Source of the DNA: Methanoregula sp.
GTDB taxonomy: Archaea > Halobacteriota > Methanomicrobia > Methanomicrobiales > Methanospirillaceae
Reading direction: 5' to 3'
DNA length: 7,071 nucleotides
NCBI GenBank assembly: GCA_013331015.1
Contig: DUHF01000082.1
Location: 1-7,071, forward strand
The notes beneath the pieces were generated by a model. It was not told where the DNA came from. It ran no database searches and saw only the letters and a program-made list of their open reading frames with translations. Shown piece after piece: positions 1 to 6,040 of this stretch. The position numbers were made by a program, and so were the translations under genes. Position 1 is the first letter of the stretch. Each line of letters starts with the position of its first letter.

Positions 1-458
1 CTGGAATCCCCGATGGTCGGGAGGGAAATCTCCTCAACAGTAACATTGCTGTCTACGGCCGGCCAGGATTTCCAGGTGTTTATCGTATCGGGGACGATGA
101 GCGTGATATTTTCAGCAGTGTACACGGAGATGACCTGTTCAAAGACGGTTCCTTCGGACACATTCCCTTCGGTTTTCACATAGTCGGCATAATACCCGCG
201 TTTCCAGCCGTGATCGATTGCCCAGTCCCGCATATGAGAAGCATTCCTTTCACCTTTTTCCAGCAGGGTGAAATTCCCCGGAAGATCCGACGGCTGCAAA
301 GCCATTTCTGCCGGTGAAACCGTTGAAAGGCCGGGGGTGGGAACCGGAGATGGAACCACTACCGGAGACGACGGGGCCGGGGATGTGCACCCGCTGACCG
401 CGAGAAGGATGAAGACGGCCATGAACAGTGTCATGGTGCTGAGGTAATTGTTTGTCAT
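1..458 (-). CDS. Secreted lipoprotein of unknown function, N-terminal part (runs off left edge)
   Basis: An open frame reads from ATG at 458 to the window edge with no stop, giving 152 residues. Residues 9-23 are a hydrophobic signal segment ending in a lipobox (L-A-V-S-G-C), with Cys24 as the predicted lipid-anchored residue after cleavage. Residues 25-46 form a Pro/Ser/Thr/Val-rich linker typical of a tether at the cell surface. A folded domain starts near residue 50 (A-L-Q-P-S-D-L-P) and continues past the edge. Five N-X-S/T sequons (Asn62, 72, 99, 117, 138) fit an externally exposed archaeal glycoprotein. The signal lacks the usual early Lys/Arg, and no clear Shine-Dalgarno precedes 458; Met9 (434) and Met13 (422) are alternative starts but shorten the hydrophobic segment. 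A TTAATTC sequence at 520-526 could be a weak box A. The style resembles lipoproteins common in Methanomicrobia, but I do not recognise a specific function. The lipoprotein call is firm; the role is unknown. Confidence 0.8.
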   Translation of the reverse strand, partial: MTNNYLSTMTLFMAVFILLAVSGCTSPAPSSPVVVPSPVPTPGLSTVSPAEMALQPSDLPGNFTLLEKGERNASHMRDWAIDHGWKRGYYADYVKTEGNVSEGTVFEQVISVYTAENITLIVPDTINTWKSWPAVDSNVTVEEISLPTIGDS

Positions 459-533
459 GGGATACTAATGCCCGCCCGGAACGATGAAGGTATGCACAGG
501 TTCCGGTCGTTTTTACGGGTGAATTAAGCCAGC

Positions 534-550
534 GTGAACGGGCCGTTCAC
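534..550. repeat. 17-bp near-perfect palindrome at the end of the small membrane-protein gene
   Basis: Two 8-bp arms (GTGAACGG and CCGTTCAC) flank one central base. The right arm covers the stop codon of the minus-strand gene at 547-549. As RNA it could form a 6-bp stem with a 5-base loop. However, no T-run follows directly on the minus strand, so it is a weak terminator. It lies 76 bases upstream of the lipoprotein start and could instead be a protein-binding site for that gene. Confidence 0.4.
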
Positions 551-1011
551 CAGTCCGGATTCTCCTCGCGGAACGCTTTCTCTTTTTGGCACAACTCCTC
601 TTTACTCAGGATCGCAGGCATGCAGATGCACCGGTGCTCGACAAAGACCCCGCCACGGAACGATCCCTGCTGCTCACCCTGCACGCATGACCCGTAGGTC
701 TCCGCATCGAAGTCATGGTACACGAGCGGATGCCCATCCCTCGCTGCGCACTCCTTTGCCTCTTTCCAGGATTTCGCCATCGCACTATATTCATACAGTT
801 CCCCAAAAAAAAATTTCCGGTTGATGAAAGATCCGGTCGCAATCAGGAAAACTGGTATCCGTAACAAGCCCGGGGTTCCGAGGATAATTATCGCCGCAAA
901 CCACAGCATGACCAGGACGCCGGTTTCCCCGGTAAAACTCTCCGCGTGTCCGATCACAACCCCCCACAATCCACCAATCGTGTCGGGTTGTAACCCTTCA
1001 CAAACAAACAT
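547..1011 (-). CDS. Small membrane-anchored protein with a cysteine-containing tail, unknown function
   Basis: The longest frame gives 154 residues ending at TGA (547-549). Residues 33-62 are strongly hydrophobic with a Pro-Gly break and one Arg near the middle, which suggests a membrane hairpin or one long transmembrane segment. The tail (63-154) is polar and charged, with Cys88, Cys109, Cys128, Cys130 and Cys141, including an H-R-C-I-C-M-P motif that could bind metal or form disulfides. The start is uncertain. ATG at 1011 lies among the palindromes of the divergent control region, and the first 18 codons have AT-rich third positions unlike the rest. GTG at 957 (residue 19) or ATG at 909 (residue 35, directly before the hydrophobic segment) may be the real start. 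No strong ribosome binding site decides it. The gene diverges from the ATPase at 1042 and is followed 88 bp later by the lipoprotein gene on the same strand. It contains a run of nine T. I do not recognise the family; plus-strand frames over it look like shadows. Confidence 0.6.
   Translation of the reverse strand: MFVCEGLQPDTIGGLWGVVIGHAESFTGETGVLVMLWFAAIIILGTPGLLRIPVFLIATGSFINRKFFFGELYEYSAMAKSWKEAKECAARDGHPLVYHDFDAETYGSCVQGEQQGSFRGGVFVEHRCICMPAILSKEELCQKEKAFREENPDW
805..813 (-). repeat. Homopolymer tract of nine T (coding strand) inside the membrane-protein gene
   Basis: Nine A on the plus strand read as TTT TTT TTT on the minus strand, coding Phe67-Phe69 just after the hydrophobic segment. 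The run is long enough to allow slippage in replication or transcription, and archaeal RNA polymerase often terminates in such T-rich coding-strand runs. Either would affect production of the tail domain. The reading frame is intact as given. Confidence 0.5.
985..996. promoter_or_regulatory. Candidate operator 1, near-palindrome GGGTTGTAACCC
   Basis: A 12-bp inverted repeat with a single central mismatch. It matches the palindrome at 1019-1030 in 11 of 12 positions, 34 bp away centre to centre (about three helical turns). If TTATAA at 1022-1027 serves as box A for the minus-strand gene, this site would lie near that gene's transcription start. No known archaeal regulator is assigned. Confidence 0.45.
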
Positions 1012-1041
1012 TTATGGTGGGTTATAACCCCACATATCATC
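1005..1041 (+). promoter_or_regulatory. Probable archaeal promoter of the ATPase gene (leaderless)
   Basis: An A-rich stretch (AAACAAACA, about 1002-1010) followed by TTTATG (1011-1016) resembles an archaeal BRE plus box A. Archaeal transcription usually begins about 25 bases downstream, which here is about 1036-1042, at or just before the ATG. No Shine-Dalgarno is present before 1042, which agrees with a leaderless or nearly leaderless transcript. The perfect palindrome at 1019-1030 lies between box A and the expected start, a position suited to repression. Confidence 0.45.
1019..1030. promoter_or_regulatory. Candidate operator 2, perfect palindrome GGGTTATAACCC
   Basis: This is a perfect 12-bp palindrome 11 bases before the ATPase start codon. 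The flanks extend the symmetry loosely (GTGGG on the left, CCCCAC on the right, offset by one base). It sits downstream of the candidate box A of the ATPase, and its TTATAA core could be box A for the divergent minus-strand gene. A regulator bound here could therefore act on both genes. Confidence 0.5.
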
Positions 1042-2346
1042 ATGGCAACATTCTTCGAGCAGCTCGCAGCCCGGAACCCGTGGTGGACCGGCCGGCCGTT
1101 CGAGTCCGGCCGGGAGCGAAAGAAGTACCTCGATACCATCCGGCGGTACCTCAAGACCGGTGAGATCATCGTGCTCTCGGGGGTCCGGCGCTCGGGAAAG
1201 ACCACGCTCCTCTACCAGACCATCCGGCTGCTGCTTACCGAAAAAAAAGTCCCGGCAAAAAATATCCTCTTCGTCAACTGCGATGACCCCGAAATCGCGG
1301 AGAGGAAAAACGCGCTCATCGAAGCCGTTGACACGTACCGCAGGGAGATCGCGGTAACGGGCACCATCTGGGTTGTCTTCGATGAAGTCCAGTCCGTTGA
1401 AGGATGGGAGCGGCAGGTAAAATCGCTGTACGACAAAAAAGCGTGCAGGATTCTCCTGTCCGGCTCATCCTCCTGCCTCCTTGACACGCAGGTCGGAACG
1501 CTCCTCTCGGGCCGGTACTTCACCGTAACAGTCTTCCCGCTGGACTTCCCTGAGTACCTCCGCTTCCAGGGAATTCGCGTCCCGGAAGATGCCGCAACCC
1601 TGGCAGCGCAGAAATACGAGATCACCACGCACCTCCGGCGCTACCTGTACGAAGGCGGGTTTCCCGTTGTCGTGCTCCAGCAGGACGAGCGCACAAAACA
1701 GGACTATCTCCGGGCATACTATGACAGCATTGTGTACCGGGACATCGTCCGGACCAATGACGTACGGAACCAGAAGGCCCTCACCGGCCTTCTCCAGTAC
1801 CTCTTCACCAACATCGCCACCCCCTACTCGTACCGGAGGATCCGGGAGATGCTCGGGACCGATATCGACACGGTCCGGGATTACATCCACTTTGCCAGCC
1901 TTGCGCGGATCCTCTTCGAAGTCCAGGCCTTCGCGTATTCCCTGCAGGCCCAGGCACGGCAGAACAAGAAGATTTACTGCATCGACAACGGGCTCCGGAA
2001 CGCAGTCTCGTTCCGGTTCAGCGATGACGAAGGAAAACTTGCCGAGAACCTGGTCTTTTTGGAACTGCTGCGATCCGGCCACATCCCGTATTACTGGAAA
2101 GGGAACCGTGAGGTGGATTTCGTGATAAAAACAACCGGCAACTCCCTGGTGGCACTCAATGTCTGTTACACCGACAAGGTTCCTGATCGGGAGTTCGAAA
2201 GCCTCCGGGAATTCCGCGATGCATTCGGCAAGACCGTGAAAAGCATGGTAATCCTGACACAAGATTACGAGGCAGATGAGGGGGGCATCACGTGCATCCC
2301 GCTCTGGAAATGGCTGCTCCACAATCGCGAGGACCTCCTCCGATAA
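1042..2346 (+). CDS. P-loop ATPase, AAA_14 domain with C-terminal DUF4143 (archaeal ATPase family)
   Basis: The product has 434 residues, a usual length for the family. Residues 41-175 form the AAA_14 ATPase domain: Walker A G-V-R-R-S-G-K-T (47-54), Walker B I-W-V-V-F-D-E-V-Q (109-117) with Asp114/Glu115, a sensor-like L-L-S-G-S-S-S (138-144), and the family signature L-S-G-R-Y-F...F-P-L-D-F-P-E-Y-L (155-173). Residues about 245-295 look like a winged helix. The C-terminal DUF4143 region carries Y-C-I-D-N-G-L-R (312-319) and R-E-V-D-F-V-I (356-362). It resembles a PD-(D/E)xK nuclease fold, but where E-x-K is expected it has N-V-C (373-375), so nuclease activity is unlikely. The ATG at 1042 is favoured because it directly precedes conserved N-terminal sequence and fits a leaderless start. 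Family members are common, often multicopy, in archaea and bacteria; their cellular role is not established. It diverges from the small membrane-protein gene and ends with a T-tract terminator. Confidence 0.93.
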   Translation: MATFFEQLAARNPWWTGRPFESGRERKKYLDTIRRYLKTGEIIVLSGVRRSGKTTLLYQTIRLLLTEKKVPAKNILFVNCDDPEIAERKNALIEAVDTYRREIAVTGTIWVVFDEVQSVEGWERQVKSLYDKKACRILLSGSSSCLLDTQVGTLLSGRYFTVTVFPLDFPEYLRFQGIRVPEDAATLAAQKYEITTHLRRYLYEGGFPVVVLQQDERTKQDYLRAYYDSIVYRDIVRTNDVRNQKALTGLLQYLFTNIATPYSYRRIREMLGTDIDTVRDYIHFASLARILFEVQAFAYSLQAQARQNKKIYCIDNGLRNAVSFRFSDDEGKLAENLVFLELLRSGHIPYYWKGNREVDFVIKTTGNSLVALNVCYTDKVPDREFESLREFRDAFGKTVKSMVILTQDYEADEGGITCIPLWKWLLHNREDLLR

Positions 2347-2691
2347 CCGGGAGTTTTTTGTTTTCCCCTCCCCCACGTCCCCTGATCTTCCGGACCGCTC
2401 CCCCAAAAAATCAGCGATGAGATCCCTCCCGCTCGTCTTCACACGGCCCTCGCCCCATACTCCCGACGGGATCCAGAGACGAGAATCCGTTGAAGCAAAA
2501 AAACAGATCTCCGAAATTTAAAAAAATACCCTGATATCACCCGTGCCGGACACCAGATCGTCTCATCCACGCCGGCGGTTCGATTCAACATCCTCAAACC
2601 GAAAACAACCACCAGCCCCACCGTTTAAAAAGTAACCGGGCTGCTCAGTACGTCAGGTATTCCGCTGATCACCCTGCCCAAATATTCCCGG
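2347..2691. other. Gene-free gap between converging genes
   Basis: No convincing gene is present in these 345 bases. A 60-codon minus frame starting with GTG at 2621 has no ribosome binding site and an unlikely composition. The gap holds the T-tract terminator of the ATPase at its left end and the inverted-repeat terminator of addA at its right end. Between them are several A-runs (2405-2410, 2497-2503, 2520-2526) that are T-runs on the minus strand and may be back-up terminators for addA. A plus-strand CGAAATTTAAAA at 2512-2523 resembles a BRE/box A, but no gene follows it. The block GGTTCGATTC (2577-2586) recalls a tRNA T-loop but lacks the matching stem. Confidence 0.6.
2354..2364 (+). terminator. 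T-tract terminator of the ATPase gene
   Basis: Six T, a G and four T begin eight bases after the TAA stop (2344-2346). Archaeal RNA polymerase commonly terminates at such T-runs without a hairpin, and nothing on the plus strand downstream needs read-through. Confidence 0.6.
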
Positions 2692-2694
2692 TTA
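2627..2694 (-). terminator. Terminator of the addBA operon, overlapping the addA stop codon
   Basis: On the minus strand, TAACCGGG (2694-2687, starting with the addA stop TAA) is matched by an exact inverted copy CCCGGTTA (2640-2633) after a 46-base loop. C and then five T follow (2632-2627). The 8-bp stem plus T-run fits a terminator. The loop is long, so the T-run alone may do the work in an archaeon. Confidence 0.45.
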
Positions 2695-5600
2695 TGACCG
2701 TAAATCGACCGGCAAAAACTCCCCCGTTTCCGTGAAATACACATATCCCGCAACCGTGCCTGCCCCGGTCAGGTAACGGGTCGCTTCACCATAAATCTCG
2801 AGTGAGGTACGGAACTCCCCCACAAGAAGGGAATATGAATCCGGTCCGGGGACTGTCGCGCTCTTGTAATCCACCACCACCCAGCTCCCATCCTCCATCT
2901 CGCACAACCGGTCGATCTTCCCCGTCACCGGCCCCCCCTCAACAGTAACAACAAACGGCACCTCGCAAAAAGACCGCTTCACCTTCTTCATCAAATCAGA
3001 AGACAAAAAGATCGAACGGATCTCTTCGCACTGCCGGACATGCTCCTCCGAATACTCCCCGTACTCCTGCAGAACCGTCGCCGCATCCCGGCCCCGCAGC
3101 ACCTCGTGAATAATCGTGCCCTTCTTCGTCCCTTCAACGCCCGGCAGGTACTTCGACACCCCCGGTTCCCGGGCCGCTGCCGGTTCCTTCCCCTTCATTT
3201 CGTTCTCAATATCCGAAACGGTTTTCACCTTCACCCGCGCTGGCCCGGGGGAATACCGGGGGGCCGTCCAGATCCCGGCCTTCCCCGCACATTCTTCCGG
3301 TACAACGATCAAAGATGGCTCGACCCGCCCGTTCTCGGCCGGAATTGATGCCGGGTCAGAAACGATCGATAACCTGATGGAACCGGCCCCGTCCGGCAGC
3401 ACAAGCTCCAACCCCCCGGCCGCAATCCCATCCCCGGTCACACCCAAAGCAGTAAACACCCACTCGATCCGGGACCGGCAAAGATCAAACGACATCCCGG
3501 CATCCTCCGGAGGAGTCCCGCTCATGAACAGGTGATCCCGGGCCCGGGTCAGCGCCACATACAACAACCGCTTCCGCTCGGCCCGCTCCTTCTGCCGCTG
3601 CTGCTCCCGCAACGCCAAAAGCACGGCGCTCTCGGTCATCTCGAAATCCGCAGCCGGGTTTGGCACCTTCACCCCCACCATCAGCGGATTATCGCCGATC
3701 ATGATCGGGGGATACGTTTCGCGGAAGGACATGCCCATGTCCGGCACAAAGACGACCGGGAACTCTAAGCCCTTTGCCGCATGCACGGTCATGATGTTGA
3801 CGGCATTCTCCGCAAGAGCATCGAGCGGGGCCTCGCCCTCCCGCTCGTCCTCGTCCATCGCCATCCGGAGATCGGCAGTGAAGTCAGCGAGGGCATACAG
3901 CCCGGCCTCCTCGCGGTTCCGGGCCATGGCTACCAGCTTCTCGATGTTGGCAAGGATCTGTTCCCCGGCCGGGAGCGCCGCATACACGGTGTAGACCCCG
4001 GATTCGGCAAGGATCCTGCGGAGCAGCGCGACCAGGCCGACATGGCCGGCGTACTGCTGCCATGAAGTGAGAAGATCGCGGGCGCGGGATGCCGGCCCGG
4101 GGCCGGTCTTCTCCGCGTACGTTCCGAGTTTGTCCCAGAAGGTTATCCCGCGTTCCTGCGCAATGCGGAACAGTTCCGTGTCCGGAAGACCGAAGTATGG
4201 CGACCGGAGGATTCCAACGAGGCTGACATTGTCGTGCCGGTGTTCGAGGAACGAGAGTATGCTCGCAAGATCGTACACTTCCTGCCGGTGGTAGAACCCG
4301 GTCCCCCCGTGGACATAGAACGGGATCCCGTACTCGGAAAGCGCAGACAGATAATACGAAAGACTGGTCCGCGCTTCGAGCAGGATCGCGATGTCGCCGT
4401 ACCGGGCCGGGCGCTGGATGAATGTATGATCCGGCTGTTCTTCGTACACGGAGAGGGGCCTGGCATTGACGATGCTGTGGATCCGCCGCGCCACCATGCC
4501 GGCCTCGTTCCGCTTCGTGCCGGCTGCATCCGTGCCTTTCGGGGGCAGGAGCAGTTCAACCGAACCGGTATGATCGGCACGGCTTTTCGAAACCAGGACC
4601 GGCTCGTACCCGAACTCCCACGGCTTATCAGCGGATGAGAGCAGCCGGGAGAAGATGATGTTCGAAAGGCCGATCACGTCCTTCGTGCTCCGGAAGCTGG
4701 TGTCGAGGTTCACGACCCGGCCTTTGCAGGCAGCGGCAATGATCTCCTGCGCCTCCTTGAACCGGGTCACGTCCGCATCGCGGAAGAGATAGATCGACTG
4801 CTTGGGATCGCCGACAATGAAGAGGCAGTCCGTTGCGGGCGAGGGTTTCCCGATGATCGCGAGGATGATATCGAACTGCGACAGGTCCGTGTCCTGGAAC
4901 TCATCGACAAGGATGTACCGGAACCGGGGCATGAAGTGCGTTGCAACAAGCCCGCCCTGTTCAAGGAACAATCTCCGTGCATGGAGGATCAGGTCGGAGA
5001 AGTCGAGGCCGCCGAGGGTTGCCTTCCCGGCTCCGACGATTTCTGCATACCGCAAAAAGACCAGCGACAGCGCTTTCAGGAACTGCACCGAGCCGGTGAT
5101 GGCCGGATCGGACACATCAACGGTCATCCGGAACAGGGAGTGTTTCCGGTCCAGGATCTCTGCAAGATCTTTCCGAAACTTTTTGAACTCATCGAGATCA
5201 TCCGGCTTCCAGATCTTTTTGCTCCCGATGTTGCCGGGTTTCTTTGCGGCAAGTTCGCGTGCAGCCCGGCAGAATTCCCCGGGATCGGCCGGTGTTTCAA
5301 GCACCGAAAGCAAGGGCCGGATCTCCTGGAGGAATACCGCCGCCTTGTCATTCACCCCCGCATACGCGGATGCAAGAGCGAGCAGCGTATGGATTCTCGA
5401 AGAGAACGCGGGATCCTTCCGGAGCGAAGCGATCTCCTCATCGCGGAATTTTTCAACCTCCGTCTTCCAGACACCGGCCACACGATGCTCATCTTCGCCA
5501 AGAGCAGCGAAGAACCGTGCATAGCGCTCCCGTTTCCCGTACAGTGCAGCAAGTATCGTCTTCAGGGTGAACTGGTCGGTGATGGAGAGGACATGGACAA

Positions 5601-6039
5601 GCGATTCATTGACCGCCCCCTCCTGCCGAGTGTGGATCAGGTCCTCGTATGCCCGGGTATGGATGCGGGAGACCTGTTGTTCGTCCAGCACCGCGAAGCC
5701 GGGCTCCAGGCCCGCCTCGATCGGGAACTCCCGGAGCACCTGTGCGCAGAATGAATGGAATGTCTGGACCGGCGCGATCATGAAATCTTCCGCAGCCTTC
5801 TCCCACTGCTTCCCTTCCTGTTTGAGGATCTCGGTCCGGATCCGTTCCTTCATCTCCGCTGCGGCCTTGTCCGTGAACGTGAGGGCAAGGATCTGCGGCA
5901 CGCTCACGCCTTGTGTTTTCAGAAGATCGAGGTATTTCTGGACGAGCACGTAGGTCTTACCGGTTCCGGCACCGGCAGTCACCACCATGCTCTTGTCGTG
6001 GAGGGTGATCGCCTCGGCCTGTCGTTCTGTCGCGCCCAT
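2692..6039 (-). CDS. addA: AddA-like ATP-dependent helicase-nuclease (UvrD/RecB family)
   Basis: The 1115-residue product has a complete SF1A helicase plus a C-terminal RecB-type nuclease, slightly shorter than typical bacterial AddA (about 1200). Helicase motifs in order: Q-motif region with Gln7; Walker A A-G-A-G-T-G-K-T (22-29); Ia L-T-F-T-D-K-A-A-A-E-M (53-63); T-F-H-S-F-C (93-98); Walker B V-D-E-F-Q-D-T (378-384); III V-G-D-P-K-Q-S-I-Y-L-F-R (409-420); IV D-T-S-F-R-S (446-451); V T-V-H-A-A-K-G-L-E-F (751-760); VI Y-V-A-L-T-R-A-R-D (827-835). The PD-(D/E)xK nuclease keeps G-T-I-I-H (His978), G-K-I-D-R-L (Asp1043) and V-D-Y-K-S (Asp1057, Lys1059), so it should be active. In bacteria AddA pairs with AddB to unwind and trim double-strand DNA ends before recombinase loading; the same role is inferred here. 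The ATG at 6039 is supported by a strong ribosome binding site (GGGGAGGAGA) and by position one base after the addB stop. The overall domain order rules out plain UvrD, PcrA or Rep, which lack the nuclease. Confidence 0.92.
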   Translation of the reverse strand: MGATERQAEAITLHDKSMVVTAGAGTGKTYVLVQKYLDLLKTQGVSVPQILALTFTDKAAAEMKERIRTEILKQEGKQWEKAAEDFMIAPVQTFHSFCAQVLREFPIEAGLEPGFAVLDEQQVSRIHTRAYEDLIHTRQEGAVNESLVHVLSITDQFTLKTILAALYGKRERYARFFAALGEDEHRVAGVWKTEVEKFRDEEIASLRKDPAFSSRIHTLLALASAYAGVNDKAAVFLQEIRPLLSVLETPADPGEFCRAARELAAKKPGNIGSKKIWKPDDLDEFKKFRKDLAEILDRKHSLFRMTVDVSDPAITGSVQFLKALSLVFLRYAEIVGAGKATLGGLDFSDLILHARRLFLEQGGLVATHFMPRFRYILVDEFQDTDLSQFDIILAIIGKPSPATDCLFIVGDPKQSIYLFRDADVTRFKEAQEIIAAACKGRVVNLDTSFRSTKDVIGLSNIIFSRLLSSADKPWEFGYEPVLVSKSRADHTGSVELLLPPKGTDAAGTKRNEAGMVARRIHSIVNARPLSVYEEQPDHTFIQRPARYGDIAILLEARTSLSYYLSALSEYGIPFYVHGGTGFYHRQEVYDLASILSFLEHRHDNVSLVGILRSPYFGLPDTELFRIAQERGITFWDKLGTYAEKTGPGPASRARDLLTSWQQYAGHVGLVALLRRILAESGVYTVYAALPAGEQILANIEKLVAMARNREEAGLYALADFTADLRMAMDEDEREGEAPLDALAENAVNIMTVHAAKGLEFPVVFVPDMGMSFRETYPPIMIGDNPLMVGVKVPNPAADFEMTESAVLLALREQQRQKERAERKRLLYVALTRARDHLFMSGTPPEDAGMSFDLCRSRIEWVFTALGVTGDGIAAGGLELVLPDGAGSIRLSIVSDPASIPAENGRVEPSLIVVPEECAGKAGIWTAPRYSPGPARVKVKTVSDIENEMKGKEPAAAREPGVSKYLPGVEGTKKGTIIHEVLRGRDAATVLQEYGEYSEEHVRQCEEIRSIFLSSDLMKKVKRSFCEVPFVVTVEGGPVTGKIDRLCEMEDGSWVVVDYKSATVPGPDSYSLLVGEFRTSLEIYGEATRYLTGAGTVAGYVYFTETGEFLPVDLRS

Positions 6040-6040
6040 T

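Noticed and set aside
534..1027. Plus-strand frames opposite the small membrane protein
   Set aside because: Their composition (Arg, Ser, Pro, His, Thr-rich) is shadow-like, while the minus-strand frame has a coherent hydrophobic segment and charged tail.
1465..2442. 325-codon open frame on the minus strand opposite the ATPase
   Set aside because: It is antisense to a gene with clear family motifs, shows no recognisable domain and is a typical shadow frame in GC-rich DNA.
2577..2586. GGTTCGATTC resembles a tRNA T-loop
   Set aside because: The flanking bases do not form the five-base T-stem, and no acceptor, D or anticodon arm can be found around it.
2439..2621. 60-codon minus frame in the convergent gap
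   Set aside because: GTG start without a ribosome binding site, no recognisable motif, and overlap with terminator-like T-runs.
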